A DNA stretch of 64,000 nt from JAFTYR01 sp964571375 (GCA_964571375.1 CAZNBL010000001.1:1-64000), one strand, 5' to 3'; positions 1-12,265 are shown, numbered from the stretch's first letter. The notes: generated by a model not told the origin, from the letters alone. A program made the numbers and translations.

Positions 1-13
1 ACTGAGAATATTC

Positions 14-394
14 ATGAGTACGCAAAACACTACAACAACTGAAAGCAAGGGCGGTGTCGCACTGATGGCAGTCGCTATTTTGATTGCTGTTGGCGGCGTT
101 TTCGCGTTTGCATTATTGGCTGAACAACCTACAGCAGTAAGAGCAGGCATTCTTGTTGGATGTTTGATTGTCGGCTGCGTACTGGGATGGTTTAGTGCAC
201 CGGGCAAGGATTTTGTTGCCTATTGCCGTTCGTCCTATGATGAGCTTCGCCGTGTTGTCTGGCCTACACGCAAAGAGACAGTTAATACCACAGGTATCGT
301 CTGTGCCTTCGTGGTTGTCATTGCATTCTTCCTCTTTCTTGTAGACAAGCTGATCGAATTCGTGCTTTACGATGTTCTTTTGACTCTTCTGTAA
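14..394 (+). CDS. secE: Preprotein translocase subunit SecE
   Basis: SecE is the small essential subunit that clamps SecY in the inner-membrane translocon. The 126-residue protein has three hydrophobic segments (about 14-36, 43-60 and 95-122). The conserved cytoplasmic amphipathic stretch before the last helix includes SSYDELRRVVWPTRKE, the hallmark of SecE. Three membrane segments match the long proteobacterial form. nusG starts 10 bp after the stop, the usual secE-nusG pair. The promoter and the tuf/tRNA-Trp genes often found upstream would lie left of the window. Confidence 0.97.
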   Translation: MSTQNTTTTESKGGVALMAVAILIAVGGVFAFALLAEQPTAVRAGILVGCLIVGCVLGWFSAPGKDFVAYCRSSYDELRRVVWPTRKETVNTTGIVCAFVVVIAFFLFLVDKLIEFVLYDVLLTLL

Positions 395-404
395 GGAGAT
401 AAAA

Positions 405-950
405 ATGGCAGAAGGCGCAATGAGATGGTATGTTGTCCATACCTATTCCGGTATGGAAAAGAGTGCTGAAGCAGGCCTTAGAGAACGAATCAAGAGAGCC
501 GAGCTGCAGGACTATTTTGGCGAGATCCTCGTCCCCACCGAAGACGTTGCAGAAGTTCGCAACGGCAAGAAGCGTGTTTCCACACGCCGTATGTATTCTG
601 GTTACATTTTCGTCAACATGATTATGAATGACGAGACTTGGCATTTAGTCAAAAATACTGCTAGAATTACGGGCTTCTTGGGTGGACAGTCTAATCGTCC
701 GTCTCCGATTCCCCAGTCTGAAATCGATTCTATTAAGAAGCGTATGGAAGAAGGTATCGAAGCTCCGCGTCCCCGCGTTGCTTTCGAAGTGGGTGAAACA
801 GTCAGAATTAAGGACGGTGCGTTTGCTGACTTCAATGGTGTCATTGAAGACGTCAACTATGACAAGAGCAAGCTGCGCGTCACAGTTTCTATCTTCGGCA
901 GAGATACTCCGGTTGAACTGGGCTTCTCTGAAGTAGACAAAGAAATCTAA
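405..950 (+). CDS. nusG: Transcription termination/antitermination factor NusG
   Basis: NusG binds RNA polymerase, suppresses pausing, and links it to Rho or to ribosomal protein S10. The 181-residue protein has the N-terminal NGN domain (RWYVVHTYSGMEKSAEAGL near the start, then GYIFVNM around 66) and a C-terminal KOW domain (ETVRIKDGAFADFNGVIEDV, about 128-147). Length is normal. The ATG at 405 follows a good ribosome binding site (aaggagat). The protein may also start at the ATG six codons later, but the upstream start is better supported. It is followed by a hairpin and then rplK. Confidence 0.97.
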   Translation: MAEGAMRWYVVHTYSGMEKSAEAGLRERIKRAELQDYFGEILVPTEDVAEVRNGKKRVSTRRMYSGYIFVNMIMNDETWHLVKNTARITGFLGGQSNRPSPIPQSEIDSIKKRMEEGIEAPRPRVAFEVGETVRIKDGAFADFNGVIEDVNYDKSKLRVTVSIFGRDTPVELGFSEVDKEI

Positions 951-972
951 GTTTTTAGAGATACTTTGAATC

Positions 973-1025
973 GACCCCCAAAGTACTCGTTAATTTTGGG
1001 GTCTAACCCCGGGGAGCTTTTTTGT
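973..1025 (+). terminator. Hairpin and T-run between nusG and rplK
   Basis: GACCCC (973-978) can pair with GGGGTC (998-1003), extended by AAA/TTT. A second GC palindrome (CCCCGGGG, about 1007-1014) is followed by a run of T. This looks like a partial terminator separating secE-nusG from the rplKA operon. The stem is bulged, so some read-through is likely. Confidence 0.45.
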
Positions 1026-1058
1026 TTTTAAAAAGCGTATACCCGTAAGGAAATTTAA

Positions 1059-1493
1059 ATGGCTAAGAAGATTGTAGGCTTTATCAAGCTTCAGGTTCCG
1101 GCCGGCAAGGCAAATCCTTCGCCCCCTATCGGTCCGGCTTTAGGTCAGCGTGGCCTCAACATCATGGAATTCTGCAAGGCATTCAATGCCAAGACTCAGG
1201 GTGTTGAACCCGGTCTGCCGATTCCGGTTGTTATCACAGCTTATGCTGATAAGAGCTTCACCTTCGTAATGAAGACTCCTCCGGCTGCCATCCTCATCAA
1301 GAAGGCTGCCAAGATTCAGAAGGGTTCTGCTCGTCCGCATACAGACAAGGTTGGCAAGATCACTCGCGCTCAGGCTGAAGAGATCGCTAAGACAAAGATG
1401 CCTGACCTTACAGCTGCTGATATGGACGCCGCTGTCCGCACTATCGCTGGTAGCGCACGTTCCATGGGTATCAACGTTGAAGGAGTCAAGTAA
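1059..1493 (+). CDS. rplK: 50S ribosomal protein L11
   Basis: L11 forms the GTPase-associated centre of the 50S subunit with 23S rRNA and the L10/L12 stalk. The 144-residue protein shows the N-terminal signature [23 protein letters not shown] (about residues 10-32) and the C-terminal rRNA-binding domain ending in [12 protein letters not shown]. Length is typical. Its TAA overlaps the ATG of rplA (TAATG), so the two are translationally coupled. Confidence 0.98.
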   Translation: MAKKIVGFIKLQVPAGKANPSPPIGPALGQRGLNIMEFCKAFNAKTQGVEPGLPIPVVITAYADKSFTFVMKTPPAAILIKKAAKIQKGSARPHTDKVGKITRAQAEEIAKTKMPDLTAADMDAAVRTIAGSARSMGINVEGVK

Positions 1494-2185
1494 TGGCTAA
1501 ACTCAGCAAGCGTGAAAAAGCTAACAACGCTAAGGTTGAAGCTCAGAAGCTCTACGCTCTGAACGAAGCTCTCGAGCTCGTTAAGTCCTGTGCTAACGCC
1601 AAGTTCGACGAATCCGTTGACGTTGCTGTTCAGCTCGGTATCGACCCGAGAAAGAGCGACCAGGCTGTCCGTGGTGCAGTTGTTATGCCCGCCGGTACTG
1701 GTAAGACAGTTCGCGTAGCTGTTTTCGCTCAGGGTGCTCAGGCTGAAGCCGCTAAGGAAGCCGGTGCTGACATGGTTGGTTTCGAAGACCTCCGTGATCA
1801 CATCAAGGCTGGCAACCTCGACTTCGACGTAGTTATCGCTGAACCGAGCGCTATGCGTATCGTTGGTCAGCTCGGCCAGGTTCTTGGTCCGCGCGGCCTC
1901 ATGCCGAACCCGAAGGTCGGTACTGTTACTCCGAACGTTGCCGTTGCCGTTAAGAACGCTAAGGCAGGTCAGGTTCAGTTCCGTGCTGATAAGGCTGGTA
2001 TCATTCACGCTCCGATCGGTCGTGCTTCCTTCGACGCAGAAAAGCTTACTGCCAACATCATGGCTCTTATCGATGCCCTGAACAAGGCTAAGCCCGCTTC
2101 TTCGAAGGGTCTTTACATGCGTAAGGTTGCTGTCAGCTCCACAATGGGCCCCGGCGTCCGTGTCGACCTGCAGACTCTTGCGTAA
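1493..2185 (+). CDS. rplA: 50S ribosomal protein L1
   Basis: L1 forms the mobile L1 stalk at the E site, and in related bacteria it represses its own L11-L1 mRNA. The 230-residue product has the conserved signature [28 protein letters not shown] (about 114-141, [10 protein letters not shown] being diagnostic) and [19 protein letters not shown]. Length is normal. Translation is coupled to rplK through a TAATG overlap. Confidence 0.98.
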   Translation: MAKLSKREKANNAKVEAQKLYALNEALELVKSCANAKFDESVDVAVQLGIDPRKSDQAVRGAVVMPAGTGKTVRVAVFAQGAQAEAAKEAGADMVGFEDLRDHIKAGNLDFDVVIAEPSAMRIVGQLGQVLGPRGLMPNPKVGTVTPNVAVAVKNAKAGQVQFRADKAGIIHAPIGRASFDAEKLTANIMALIDALNKAKPASSKGLYMRKVAVSSTMGPGVRVDLQTLA

Positions 2186-2199
2186 TAAGTAGTATTTTC

Positions 2200-2460
2200 T
2201 GATCAGCAGTTCGCTGCTGGTCACCAGAGGTCGTGAGGCCTCGAGGGCTTTGGGTTACAGTCCTCAGGACTGTAGCCGTCAAAGACCGTTGGAGCGAAGA
2301 GCTTAAATATCTTTGAAAGAAGATGTCCAACGCAGATGGCAACCGAAGAGAGAACAGACGTTGTGTGCCCGAAAGGGATTACGCGTTCAAGCTCTCGGAG
2401 AATGCCGGTTATTGTAAGAACCGGTGCTGTTGATGCAGCACCTCTGAGTGGAGCCAGACC
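2200..2460 (+). promoter_or_regulatory. L10-type leader region of rplJ-rplL
   Basis: A 275-bp space precedes rplJ. It is rich in short inverted repeats (cagcagttcgctgctg, aggtcgtgaggcctcg, cagtcctcaggactg, gctgttgatgcagc). Position and structure fit the L10 leader, the mRNA element to which the L10-L12 complex binds to repress rplJL translation in many bacteria. Assignment rests on position and potential structure; I could not run a covariance search. Confidence 0.6.
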
Positions 2461-2985
2461 ATGAGTCTTAATAGACAAGAAAAGGCTGACATGATCAAAG
2501 AAATCAGCGCTATCGTCGCTGATTCCCAGAGCATCGTCATTGCTGAGTACCGTGGGCTGACCGTTGACGCAGCTACCAAGCTTCGTGCTGAAGCACGTAA
2601 GAATGGTGTTCAGTTGCGCGTGTTGAAGAACACTCTTGCACGCCGCGCCGTTGCAGAAACTCCGTTCGAAGGCCTGTCCGACCAGTTCGTCGGCCCGCTT
2701 CTCTACGGTTTCTCTGCTGACCCGGTTGCAGCAGCACGAGTTATGGCTAACTTTGCTAAGGCAAACGACAAGCTTGTCATTAAGGCAGGTGCAATGCCCA
2801 ACAACGTTCTCGACGTTGCTGGCGTTCAGGCCCTCGCTACAATGCCGAGCCGCGAAGAATTGCTGGCTAAGTTGATGGCCACAATGAACGAACCGATCGC
2901 TAAGTTCGTTCGCACGCTCAACGAAGTTCCGGCACGTCTTGCCAGAACAATGGCTGCAGTACGCGATGCCAAAGACGCTGCATAA
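2461..2985 (+). CDS. rplJ: 50S ribosomal protein L10
   Basis: L10 is the base of the ribosomal stalk: its N-terminal domain binds 23S rRNA and its C-terminal helix carries L7/L12 dimers. The 174-residue protein has [19 protein letters not shown] (about 18-36) and KNTLARRAV (about 56-64), both conserved in the family, with a helical C-terminus (AMRDAKDAA-like) for L12. Length is usual. rplL follows after 63 bp. Confidence 0.98.
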   Translation: MSLNRQEKADMIKEISAIVADSQSIVIAEYRGLTVDAATKLRAEARKNGVQLRVLKNTLARRAVAETPFEGLSDQFVGPLLYGFSADPVAAARVMANFAKANDKLVIKAGAMPNNVLDVAGVQALATMPSREELLAKLMATMNEPIAKFVRTLNEVPARLARTMAAVRDAKDAA

Positions 2986-3048
2986 TTTAGTTGCAGCATA
3001 AAGCAGTTTTAAATTTTTATATATACACAACGTATTTGGAGATACAAA

Positions 3049-3426
3049 ATGGCACTGTCCAAAGAAGAAATCCTCGACGCAATTGCGTCCATGACTGTTC
3101 TCGAAGTTTCTGAACTCATCACTATGATGGAAGACAAGTTCGGCGTTTCCGCTGCTGCTGCTGCTGTTGCAGTTGCTCCGGCTGCTGGCGCTGCTGCTGC
3201 TCCGGCTGAAGAAAAGACAGAATTCGACGTAGTTCTGGCTGACGCTGGCGCAAACAAGGTTTCCGTCATTAAGGCTGTCCGCGAACTCACAGGTCTCGGC
3301 CTGAAGGACGCTAAGGACCTCGTCGAAGCTGCTCCGAAGGCTGTTAAGGAAGCTCTTCCGAAGGCTGAAGCTGAAGAAGCCAAGAAGAAGCTTGAAGCCG
3401 CTGGTGCTAAGGTTGAACTGAAGTAA
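3049..3426 (+). CDS. rplL: 50S ribosomal protein L7/L12
   Basis: L7/L12 is the multicopy stalk protein that recruits and activates the translational GTPases. Three parts are visible in the 125 residues: the N-terminal dimerisation domain ([26 protein letters not shown]), a hinge rich in Ala/Pro (about 35-58), and the C-terminal factor-binding domain with [24 protein letters not shown] sequence. It is followed at once by a strong hairpin before rpoB. Confidence 0.98.
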   Translation: MALSKEEILDAIASMTVLEVSELITMMEDKFGVSAAAAAVAVAPAAGAAAAPAEEKTEFDVVLADAGANKVSVIKAVRELTGLGLKDAKDLVEAAPKAVKEALPKAEAEEAKKKLEAAGAKVELK

Positions 3427-3443
3427 TAATTTCAGTACAATGA

Positions 3444-3473
3444 ACGGCCTCGCGTTTGTCGAGGCCGTTTTTG
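3444..3473 (+). terminator. Intrinsic terminator/attenuator between rplL and rpoB
   Basis: ACGGCCTCG (3444-3452) pairs perfectly with CGAGGCCGT (3460-3468) and runs into five T. In enterobacteria a partial terminator at the same place lowers rpoBC transcription relative to rplJL; the position here suggests the same role. Confidence 0.8.
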
Positions 3474-3546
3474 TTCACCCTATTAGGGATACTCTCAATA
3501 AAACTAAGGGTTTTATTTAAAGTCTTCCTAAGTGGATAATATAAAT

Positions 3547-3575
3547 TTGACAATTTGAGTAGTGCCGCGCATAGA
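3547..3575 (+). promoter_or_regulatory. Possible promoter ahead of rpoB
   Basis: A perfect -35 hexamer TTGACA (3547-3552) is followed 17 bp later by a poor -10 (CATAGA). This could give rpoBC its own transcription start after the rplL attenuator. The weak -10 keeps confidence low. Confidence 0.3.
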
Positions 3576-3664
3576 GCCCAAGGCAAGGGTTCGGCGTGGC
3601 TATTCGTGTCACTTTTAAGTATCACTGGTGAAATTTCTTTTGTTCTCTTCCGAACGGAGTCTAC

Positions 3665-6600
3665 ATGTCGTACTCGTTCACTGAAAAGAAGCGTATTCGG
3701 AAAAGCTTTGCTAAGCGTCCGAGCGTGCTTGAAGTGCCTTCTTTGCTGGAAACACAGTTGCATTCCTATCACGAATTTCTCCAGGCTGATGTTCCGCCTG
3801 CAGAACGACGTGATGAAGGCTTGCAAGGTGCCTTTACTTCCATCTTCCCGATCACCAGCCATAACGGCCTGGCTCGTCTTGAGTTCCAAGAATATGTTCT
3901 CGACGAACCGGTTTTCGACGTCAGCGAATGTCAGCTGCGCGGTCTGAACTACAGTTCCAGACTCCGCGCTAAGGTTCGTCTGGTGATCTTTGATAGAGAA
4001 TCTCCCAAGCAGAGCACTGTCAAGGAAGTCAGAGAATCCGAAGTTTACATGGGCGAAATCCCGCTCATGACGAACAAGGGTTCGTTCATTATCAACGGCA
4101 CAGAACGTGTGATCGTTTCTCAGCTGCACCGCTCTCCGGGCGTGTTCTTCGAACACGACAGAGGTAAGACTCACAGTTCCGGCAAGCTGCTGTTCAGCGC
4201 ACGTATCATTCCTTACCGCGGCTCCTGGCTCGACTTCGAATTCGACGCCAAGGACATCCTGCACTTCCGTATTGACAGAAGACGCAAGATGCCGGGTTCC
4301 ATCATGCTCAAAGCACTGGGCATGAATCCTGAAACAATCCTCGCTCAGTTCTACGATTTCGACCGTTTCGACATTAAGAACGGCAAGATCGAAATGACTG
4401 TCGTACCGACTCGCCTGCGCGGCGATGTCGCACGTTTCGACATCAAGGACAGCGAAGGTAACGTTATTGTCCAGAAGGACAAGCGTATCAACGCCCGTAA
4501 CGTCCGCGACATCGAAAAGCACGGCATCAAGACTCTTGATGTTCCGGCTGAATTCATGATCGGCAAGGTACTCGCCAAGAACGTCTATGACGAAGATACT
4601 GGCGAAGTTATCGCACGTGCCAACGATGAAATTACGCTCAAGATTCTCGAAACATTCGCAGAGAAGGGCGTAACTGAGTTCGAAACACTCTACATCAACG
4701 AACTTAACTGCGGTCCTTACATTTCCGACACACTGCGTCTGGACGAAACTCCGGACCAGCTTTCTGCACGTATCGCCATCTATCGCATGATGCGTCCTGG
4801 CGAACCGCCCACAGAAGAAGCTGTCGAAACTCTCTTCCGCCGTCTCTTCTTTGATGCAGAAACCTATGATCTGTCTCGCGTAGGCAGAATGAAGATCAAT
4901 TCTCACTTTGGTCGCGGTGTTGTTGAAGGTCCGATGACTCTCGAACCCGAAGACATCATCGAAACGATGAAGACCATCGTGAAGCTCCGTAACGGCGAAG
5001 GCCAGGTTGACGATATCGACCACCTGGGTAACCGTCGTGTCCGTTGCGTCGGTGAATTGACTGAAAACCAGTTCCGCGCCGGTTTGGTTCGCGTTGAACG
5101 TGCTGTTAAGGAACGCCTCGGCCAGGCTGAAGCTGACAACCTTATGCCGCACGATCTCATCAACAGCAAGCCGATCAGTGCCGCTATCCGTGAATTCTTC
5201 GGCTCCTCTCAGCTGAGCCAGTTCATGGACCAGACCAACCCGCTGTCTGAAATCACCCACAAGCGTCGTATTTCCGCTTTGGGCCCGGGCGGTCTTACAC
5301 GCGAACGCGCTGGCTTCGAAGTTCGAGACGTTCATCCGACTCACTACGGTCGTGTTTGCCCGATTGAAACACCGGAAGGTCCGAACATCGGTCTTATCAA
5401 CTCTCTGGCTCTGTACGCTCGCCTGAACGATTACGGCTTCCTCGAAACACCGTACCGTAAGGTTGTTGACGGTCACGTTACCGGCGAAATCGCTTACCTC
5501 TCCGCTATCGACGAAGGTAACTACATCATCGCCCAGGCTAACGCTTCCATGGACGAAGAGGGCAACCTCACTGACGAACTCGTCAGCTGCCGTGACAAGG
5601 GTGAATTCGTTCTGATGCGTCCGGATCGCGTTCAGTACATGGACGTTGCACCGGCTCAGATCGTGTCTGTTGCTGCATCCCTGATTCCGTTCCTTGAACA
5701 CGATGACGCGAACCGTGCTTTGATGGGTTCCAACATGCAGCGTCAGGGTGTTCCGTGTCTGCGTCCGCAGAGCCCGGTTGTCGGTACAGGTATCGAAAGA
5801 ACAGTTGCTGTTGACTCCCGTACATCCGTACAGGCTGAACGCGGCGGTATCGTTGACTATGTCGACGCCAACCGTATCGTTGTTCGTGTGAACGACGAAG
5901 AAAACGTTCCGGGTCGTGTCGGTGTTGACATCTACAACCTGCAGAAGTTCACTCGTTCCAACCAGGGTACAAACATCAATCAGCGTCCGATCGTCAACCA
6001 GGGTGACAAGATCTCCAAGGGTGACGTAATTGCTGACGGTGCTTCTACAGACCTCGGCGAACTCGCTCTCGGTCAGAACATGCTCGTGGCCTTCATGCCG
6101 TGGCATGGTTACAACTACGAAGACTCTGTGATGGTCAGCGAAAAGGTCGTTGCTGATGACCGCTACTCTTCCATCCACATCGAAGAACTCGTAGTTTCTG
6201 CTCGCGACACTAAGCTCGGTAGCGAAGAAATCACACGCGATATCTCCAACCTGAGCGAAAACCAGATCAACCGTCTTGACGAATCCGGCATCGTTTACAT
6301 CGGCGCTGAAGTTAAGGCCGGTGACGTTCTTGTCGGTAAGGTAACTCCGAAGGGCGAAACAACTCTGACTCCGGAAGAAAAGCTTCTGCGTGCCATCTTC
6401 GGTGAAAAGGCCAGCGATGTTAAGGACACATCTCTGCGCGTTCCGAGCGGCATGGTCGGTACAGTTATCGACGTTCAGGTCTTCACCCGCGAAGGCGTAC
6501 AGCGTGACAAGCGTGCTCAGTCGATTATCGACGAAGCTCTCAAGCGCTACAGAACTAACCTGAACGACCAGCTCCGTATTGTTGAAACCGATGCGTTCGA

Positions 6601-7777
6601 ACGTCTCGGCCGTCAGCTCGTCGGCGGTGTTGCTCAGGGCGGTCCCAACGGCCTCAAGAAGGGTCAGAAGATCACTAAGGAATACCTTGACTCCGTCAAC
6701 GTTCACCAGTGGTTCGACATTCGTATGGCCGATGAAGCTCAGCAGCAGCTCATCGAAGACGTCCGCGTTGCTCTTGATGCCAAGAGAATGGAATTCGACG
6801 AAGCCTACCGTGTTAAGAGCGACAAGCTCACACGCGGTGACGAACTGCCGACAGGCGTTCAGAAGATGGTTAAGGTCTACATCGCCGTTAAGCGTCATCT
6901 GCAGCCTGGCGATAAGATGGCCGGCCGTCACGGTAACAAGGGTGTGGTCTCTCGTATCACCCGCGTCGAAGATATGCCGTACATGGCCGATGGCCGCACA
7001 GTGGATATCGTTCTGAATCCGCTCGGTGTGCCGTCCCGTATGAACATCGGTCAGGTGCTTGAAGTTCACCTCGGCTGGGCCGCTTTCGGTCTCGGCTGGA
7101 GAATTGAAGAAATGCTTAAGGAAGAGCGCAGCAAGCAGATCAAGCAGCTCAGAAGCTTCCTTAACGACATCTACAATCACGGCGGACAGAAGGCTGACCT
7201 CGACTCTCTGGATGACGATGAACTGATCGAACTCGCTAAGCACCTCACTAAGGGTGTTCCGTTCGCAACTCCGGTATTCGACGGCGCAAGCGAAGAAGAC
7301 ATCAAGTACATGCTGAATCTGGCCTTCCCGGATGAAATCGCTAAGAAGCTCAACCTGACTCCGTCCAAGACTCAGTGTCAGCTCTTCGACGGCCGCACAG
7401 GCGATCCGTTCGACCGTCCGGTTACTGTCGGTGTAATGCACTACCTGAAGCTGCACCACTTGGTTGATGACAAGATGCACGCCCGTTCTACCGGTCCGTA
7501 CTCTCTTGTTACACAGCAGCCGCTCGGTGGTAAGGCTCAGTTCGGTGGTCAGAGATTCGGTGAAATGGAAGTGTGGGCTCTTGAAGCTTACGGCGCAGCC
7601 TATGTGCTTCAGGAAATGCTCACTGTTAAGTCTGACGACGTTGCTGGTCGAACCAAGCTCTACGAAAACATCGTTAAGGGCGACCATGTCATCGATGCAG
7701 GCATGCCTGAATCGTTCAACGTATTGGTGAAGGAAATCCGATCCCTCGGTATCGACATCGATCTTGACCGCAACTAA
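3665..7777 (+). CDS. rpoB: DNA-directed RNA polymerase subunit beta
   Basis: The beta subunit forms half of the RNA polymerase active-site cleft and carries the rifampicin pocket. The 1370-residue protein is of normal proteobacterial length. The rifampicin cluster I region ([20 protein letters not shown] and following [10 protein letters not shown]) carries the usual sensitive residues: Gln and Asp in QFMDQ, His in THKR, Ser in [20 protein letters not shown] and the C-terminal [19 protein letters not shown] are also intact. rpoC follows after 14 bp. Confidence 0.99.
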   Translation: MSYSFTEKKRIRKSFAKRPSVLEVPSLLETQLHSYHEFLQADVPPAERRDEGLQGAFTSIFPITSHNGLARLEFQEYVLDEPVFDVSECQLRGLNYSSRLRAKVRLVIFDRESPKQSTVKEVRESEVYMGEIPLMTNKGSFIINGTERVIVSQLHRSPGVFFEHDRGKTHSSGKLLFSARIIPYRGSWLDFEFDAKDILHFRIDRRRKMPGSIMLKALGMNPETILAQFYDFDRFDIKNGKIEMTVVPTRLRGDVARFDIKDSEGNVIVQKDKRINARNVRDIEKHGIKTLDVPAEFMIGKVLAKNVYDEDTGEVIARANDEITLKILETFAEKGVTEFETLYINELNCGPYISDTLRLDETPDQLSARIAIYRMMRPGEPPTEEAVETLFRRLFFDAETYDLSRVGRMKINSHFGRGVVEGPMTLEPEDIIETMKTIVKLRNGEGQVDDIDHLGNRRVRCVGELTENQFRAGLVRVERAVKERLGQAEADNLMPHDLINSKPISAAIREFFGSSQLSQFMDQTNPLSEITHKRRISALGPGGLTRERAGFEVRDVHPTHYGRVCPIETPEGPNIGLINSLALYARLNDYGFLETPYRKVVDGHVTGEIAYLSAIDEGNYIIAQANASMDEEGNLTDELVSCRDKGEFVLMRPDRVQYMDVAPAQIVSVAASLIPFLEHDDANRALMGSNMQRQGVPCLRPQSPVVGTGIERTVAVDSRTSVQAERGGIVDYVDANRIVVRVNDEENVPGRVGVDIYNLQKFTRSNQGTNINQRPIVNQGDKISKGDVIADGASTDLGELALGQNMLVAFMPWHGYNYEDSVMVSEKVVADDRYSSIHIEELVVSARDTKLGSEEITRDISNLSENQINRLDESGIVYIGAEVKAGDVLVGKVTPKGETTLTPEEKLLRAIFGEKASDVKDTSLRVPSGMVGTVIDVQVFTREGVQRDKRAQSIIDEALKRYRTNLNDQLRIVETDAFERLGRQLVGGVAQGGPNGLKKGQKITKEYLDSVNVHQWFDIRMADEAQQQLIEDVRVALDAKRMEFDEAYRVKSDKLTRGDELPTGVQKMVKVYIAVKRHLQPGDKMAGRHGNKGVVSRITRVEDMPYMADGRTVDIVLNPLGVPSRMNIGQVLEVHLGWAAFGLGWRIEEMLKEERSKQIKQLRSFLNDIYNHGGQKADLDSLDDDELIELAKHLTKGVPFATPVFDGASEEDIKYMLNLAFPDEIAKKLNLTPSKTQCQLFDGRTGDPFDRPVTVGVMHYLKLHHLVDDKMHARSTGPYSLVTQQPLGGKAQFGGQRFGEMEVWALEAYGAAYVLQEMLTVKSDDVAGRTKLYENIVKGDHVIDAGMPESFNVLVKEIRSLGIDIDLDRN

Positions 7778-7791
7778 GGAATCTGACAAAA

Positions 7792-10700
7792 ATGAGAGAT
7801 TACTTTAACAACCTGCTTAAGACCGTCAAACAGGACGAACAGTTTGACGCGATCAAGATCGGTATTGCTTCTCCTGAGAAGATCCGTTCTTGGTCTTATG
7901 GCGAGGTAAAGAAGCCGGAAACAATCAACTATCGTACGTTCAAGCCTGAACGCGACGGTCTTTTCTGCGCAAAGATCTTTGGCCCGGTCAAGGATTACGA
8001 ATGTCTTTGCGGCAAGTACAAGCGCCTTAAGCATCAGGGCGTGATCTGCGAAAAGTGCGGCGTTGAAGTCACACTTTCCAAGGTCCGCCGCGAACGTATG
8101 GGCCACATTGAGTTAGCCAGCCCGGTTGCTCATATCTGGTTCCTCAAGAGCCTCCCGTCCCGTATGGGTATGGTTCTCGATATTCCGCTGCGTGATATCG
8201 AACGCGTTCTGTACTTCGAAGCCTATATCGTTGTCGAACCCGGTATGACCGAACTTCGTCGCGGCCAGCTGATGACCGAAGACGATTACTTCGCTAAGAC
8301 CGAAGAATACGGCGACGAATTCAAGGCCATGATGGGTGCAGAAGCTATCCGCGAACTGCTCGCTTCCATCGATATCGATCAGGAAGTTGCAGATCTGCGT
8401 GACGAGCTGAGCGAAACCAACAGCGAAGCCAAGATCAAGAAGATCGCTAAGCGTCTTAAGGTTCTCGAAGGCTTCCAGCGTTCCGGCATCAAGCCCGAAT
8501 GGATGGTTCTCGAAGTTCTGCCGGTTCTTCCGCCGGATCTTCGTCCGCTCGTTCCGCTTGACGGCGGCCGCTTCGCAACCAGCGATCTGAACGACCTCTA
8601 TCGTCGCGTCATTAATCGTAACAACCGTCTTAAGAGACTCCTCGAGCTCAAGGCTCCGGACATCATCGTACGCAACGAAAAGCGTATGCTCCAGGAAGCT
8701 GTCGACTCTCTGCTCGACAACGGCCGCCGCGGCAAGGCCATGACTGGCCCGTCCAAGCGTCCGCTTAAGTCTCTGGCTGACATGATCAAGGGTAAGGGCG
8801 GTCGCTTCCGTCAGAACCTGCTCGGTAAGCGTGTTGACTACTCCGGCCGTTCCGTTATTACCGTCGGTCCGTACCTCAAGCTTCACCAGTGCGGTCTGCC
8901 GAAGCTGATGGCTCTCGAACTCTTCAAGCCGTTCATCTTCAACAAGCTTGAACTTCGCGGTCTTGCCACAACTATCAAGGCAGCCAAGAAGATGGTCGAA
9001 AACCAGGAACCGGTTGTCTGGGACATTCTTGAAGAAGTCATTTACGAGCACCCGGTTATGCTTAACCGTGCTCCTACACTTCACCGTCTCGGTATTCAGG
9101 CTTTCGAACCGCTCCTGATCGAAGGTAAGGCTATTCAGCTTCACCCGTTGGTCTGTGCTGCGTTCAACGCCGACTTCGACGGTGACCAGATGGCTGTTCA
9201 CGTACCGCTTTCTCTGGAAGCTCAGCTTGAAGCCCGTTCCCTGATGCTTGCCTCGAACAACGTTCTGTTCCCGGCTAACGGCGATCCTTCGATCGTTCCG
9301 TCTCAGGATATTGTGCTCGGTCTGTACTACTCCACCCGTTCCCGCATCAATGCGAAGGGTGAAGGTATGTTCTTTGCCGACATCGCAGAAGTTGAACGTG
9401 CTCTGGCTAACAAGGTCGTTACGCTCCAGACTCGCTGTACCGTTCGTATCCGCGAATTTGACGTAAACAAGGAAACAGGCGAAAAGACTCCGCGCATGGT
9501 TCGTTATGAAACCACTGTCGGTCGTGCTCTCCTGTCCGAAATTCTGCCTCCGGGTCTGTCCTTCTCCGTCCTGAACAAGGCTCTTAAGAAGAAGGAAATC
9601 GCCAAGCTCATCAACATGGCATTCCGCCGCTGCGGTCTGCGTGAAACAGTGATGTTTGCCGATAAGCTCATGAAGCGCGGTTACTACCTGTCCACTATCG
9701 GCGGTCTTTCTATCTGCATCGGTGATATGACTATCCCGACTAAGAAGAATGTTCTCGTTCACGAAGCCGAACAGGAAGTTAAGGAAATCGAAGCCCAGTA
9801 CACCTCCGGTCTTGTGACCGCCGGCGAACGCTACAACAAGGTTGTGGATATCTGGGGCCGCACTTCCGACCAGGTCGGTAAGGTGATGATGGAGGAAATC
9901 TCCAAGGAAGAAACTATCGACCGTCACGGTAAGAAGGTCGAGCAGGAATCCTTCAACTCCATTTACATGATGGCTGACTCCGGTGCCCGAGGCTCCGCTG
10001 CTCAGATCCGTCAGCTGGCCGGTATGCGAGGCCTGATGGCTAAGCCGGACGGCTCCATTATTGAAACCCCGATTACGGCTAACTTCCGTGAAGGTCTGAA
10101 CGTGCTGCAGTACTTCGTCTCGACCCACGGTGCTCGTAAGGGTCTGGCCGATACGGCTCTTAAGACCGCTAACTCCGGTTACCTGACACGTCGACTCGTT
10201 GACGTTACACAGGACCTCGTTGTGGTTGAAGACGATTGCGGTACACATCGCGGTGTACTGATGAAGGCCCTCGTTGAAGGCGGTGACGTTGTCGAAGCCC
10301 TCGGCGATCGCGTTCTCGGTCGCGTAACTGCAGAAGAAGTTATCAACCCGGACGACCGCAGTGTTGTTCTGCCTGCCGGCAAGCTGATCGACGAAAACGA
10401 CGTCGAACTCATCAACAAGCTCGGCATCGACGAAATCGTCGTCAGAACTCCGCTTACCTGCGAAACACGTTACGGTCTCTGCGCCAAGTGCTACGGTCGT
10501 GACCTCGGCCGCGGTTCTCTGGTCAACACAGGTGAAGCTGTCGGTGTTATCGCTGCTCAGTCCATCGGTGAACCGGGTACTCAGCTGACAATGCGTACGT
10601 TCCACATCGGTGGTGCTGCTAGCCGTGCCGCTGTTGCAAGCAACGTCGAAGCCAAGTCTGCCGGTACAGTTCGCTTCACAAGCGCTATGCGTTATGTGAG

Positions 10701-12000
10701 CGGCGCCAAGGGCAACAAGGTTGTGATTTCCCGTTCCGGTGAAATCGTGATCGAAGGCCTCCACGGTCGCGAAAAGGAACGTCATAAGATCCCGTACGGT
10801 GCAAACCTCCTTGCCGTTGACGGTCAGGAAGTTAAGGTCGGTACAGAACTGGCCAACTGGGATCCGATGACTCGCCCGATCATTACCGAATACGCAGGTC
10901 GCATCCGCTTTGCTAACGTTATCGACAACGTTACAGTTAAGAGCCAGGTTGACGAAGTCACAGGCTTGAGCTCTCTGGTCGTTATCGACAGCAAGCGCTC
11001 TGCTTCCAGCAAGATCGGTCGTCCGATGATCCAGCTTCTCGACGAAGCAGGCGAACTCGTCAAGATTCCGGGCACAGAACATCCGGTAAGTATTCAGCTG
11101 CCGGTCGGCGCTCTGATCACTGTTCATGACGGTGACCAGATCAGCGTCGGTGACGTTCTTGCACGTATCCCGACAGAAAGCCAGAAGACTCGAGACATTA
11201 CCGGCGGTCTGCCGCGTGTTGCCGAACTCTTCGAAGCTCGTTCTCCGAAGGATGCCGGTGTTCTGGCCGAAGCCAGCGGTACCGTCACATTCGGTAAGGA
11301 AACCAAGGGTAAGCAGCGTCTGATCATCACCAGCGTTGAAGGTGAAGAACACGAATTCCTGATTCCGAAGGACAAGACTATTCTGGTTCACGACGGTCAG
11401 GTTGTTCATAAGGGTGAAGTCATTGTCGACGGTCCGGCCGATCCGCATGACATCCTCCGCCTTAACGGTATCGAAGCTCTGGCTCGTTACATCGTTGACG
11501 AAGTTCAGGACGTTTACCGTCTGCAGGGTGTGAAGATCAGCGACAAGCACATTGAAGTGATTGTTCGTCAGATGCTCCGCCGTGTTGTGATCACTGAACC
11601 GGGTGATACTAAGTTCATCACCGGTGAACAGGTTGAACGCAGTGAAATGCTCGACGAAAACGAAGTAGTAGTAGCAGAAGGCAAGCGCCCGGCTCTCTAC
11701 GAAAACGTTCTCCTCGGTATCACGAAGGCCAGCTTGTCCACAGACTCCTTCATCTCTGCCGCTTCCTTCCAGGAAACAACTCGCGTGCTGACCGAAGCAG
11801 CGATCATGGGCAAGAGAGACGAGCTCAGAGGTCTGAAGGAAAATGTGATCGTGGGTCGTCTGATCCCGGCTGGTTCCGGTCTTGCTTATCACAAGGCACG
11901 TCACATGAAGGATACTTTTGTTCAGGAAGAAGTCGCTCCGAGCTCCGAAGAGTTCAGCGATATCGTTACTCCGGATGCAATCGATCCGCTGCAGATCTAA
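7792..12000 (+). CDS. rpoC: DNA-directed RNA polymerase subunit beta'
   Basis: The beta' subunit carries the catalytic Mg2+ of RNA polymerase. The 1402-residue protein has the N-terminal zinc-binding cysteines ([22 protein letters not shown], about 70-91), the absolutely conserved active-site NADFDGDQ motif (about 460), and the second zinc site (CGTHRGV ... [16 protein letters not shown]). Length is typical. The gene ends the rplKAJL-rpoBC block and is followed by two hairpins. Confidence 0.99.
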   Translation: MRDYFNNLLKTVKQDEQFDAIKIGIASPEKIRSWSYGEVKKPETINYRTFKPERDGLFCAKIFGPVKDYECLCGKYKRLKHQGVICEKCGVEVTLSKVRRERMGHIELASPVAHIWFLKSLPSRMGMVLDIPLRDIERVLYFEAYIVVEPGMTELRRGQLMTEDDYFAKTEEYGDEFKAMMGAEAIRELLASIDIDQEVADLRDELSETNSEAKIKKIAKRLKVLEGFQRSGIKPEWMVLEVLPVLPPDLRPLVPLDGGRFATSDLNDLYRRVINRNNRLKRLLELKAPDIIVRNEKRMLQEAVDSLLDNGRRGKAMTGPSKRPLKSLADMIKGKGGRFRQNLLGKRVDYSGRSVITVGPYLKLHQCGLPKLMALELFKPFIFNKLELRGLATTIKAAKKMVENQEPVVWDILEEVIYEHPVMLNRAPTLHRLGIQAFEPLLIEGKAIQLHPLVCAAFNADFDGDQMAVHVPLSLEAQLEARSLMLASNNVLFPANGDPSIVPSQDIVLGLYYSTRSRINAKGEGMFFADIAEVERALANKVVTLQTRCTVRIREFDVNKETGEKTPRMVRYETTVGRALLSEILPPGLSFSVLNKALKKKEIAKLINMAFRRCGLRETVMFADKLMKRGYYLSTIGGLSICIGDMTIPTKKNVLVHEAEQEVKEIEAQYTSGLVTAGERYNKVVDIWGRTSDQVGKVMMEEISKEETIDRHGKKVEQESFNSIYMMADSGARGSAAQIRQLAGMRGLMAKPDGSIIETPITANFREGLNVLQYFVSTHGARKGLADTALKTANSGYLTRRLVDVTQDLVVVEDDCGTHRGVLMKALVEGGDVVEALGDRVLGRVTAEEVINPDDRSVVLPAGKLIDENDVELINKLGIDEIVVRTPLTCETRYGLCAKCYGRDLGRGSLVNTGEAVGVIAAQSIGEPGTQLTMRTFHIGGAASRAAVASNVEAKSAGTVRFTSAMRYVSGAKGNKVVISRSGEIVIEGLHGREKERHKIPYGANLLAVDGQEVKVGTELANWDPMTRPIITEYAGRIRFANVIDNVTVKSQVDEVTGLSSLVVIDSKRSASSKIGRPMIQLLDEAGELVKIPGTEHPVSIQLPVGALITVHDGDQISVGDVLARIPTESQKTRDITGGLPRVAELFEARSPKDAGVLAEASGTVTFGKETKGKQRLIITSVEGEEHEFLIPKDKTILVHDGQVVHKGEVIVDGPADPHDILRLNGIEALARYIVDEVQDVYRLQGVKISDKHIEVIVRQMLRRVVITEPGDTKFITGEQVERSEMLDENEVVVAEGKRPALYENVLLGITKASLSTDSFISAASFQETTRVLTEAAIMGKRDELRGLKENVIVGRLIPAGSGLAYHKARHMKDTFVQEEVAPSSEEFSDIVTPDAIDPLQI

Positions 12001-12015
12001 TCTGGTCCGCATAAA

Positions 12016-12088
12016 GGGAGTCCTTCGGGACTCCTGAAAAGAAAATTCCCCGACAGCAATGTAAAAAGCCGCCGGGGAATTTTTTTTG
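12016..12088 (+). terminator. Terminator pair after rpoC
   Basis: A tight hairpin (GGAGTCC-ttc-GGGACTCC, about 12017-12034) is followed by AAATTCCCCG (12043-12052) pairing with CGGGGAATTT and eight T (to 12088). The second is a textbook Rho-independent terminator closing the rpoBC operon. Confidence 0.9.
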
Positions 12089-12236
12089 TTTAAATTTTTG
12101 TAAGCGTGTATCGAGAATAGGTGCCGCTGGTAAAATACCTATGCTTTTCTCATTGTCCTGGACGGGCAGGGGAGTCTGTTGCCTGAATAGGGTTGAAAAT
12201 GCCTTATCCGTTTGTATGTGAAAGATTTTCCTTTGT

Positions 12237-12265
12237 TTGACAAGCCAAGTGAAAAAAGCAATAAT
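12237..12265 (+). promoter_or_regulatory. Sigma70-type promoter of the str operon
   Basis: TTGACA (12237-12242), 17-bp spacer, AATAAT (12260-12265). It lies 164 bp before rpsL and after the rpoC terminator, so it is the likely start of rpsL-rpsG-fusA-tuf. The rest of the 428-bp interval 12001-12428 holds only the rpoC terminators and an untranslated leader; no convincing gene is present. Confidence 0.65.

Noticed and set aside
3407..7789. A 1460-codon open frame antisense to rpoB, and a similar one (8113-12012) antisense to rpoC
   Set aside because: The long antisense frames follow from codon choice: highly expressed genes here avoid TTA, CTA and TCA, which would read as stops on the other strand. 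The translations show no domain or sensible composition.
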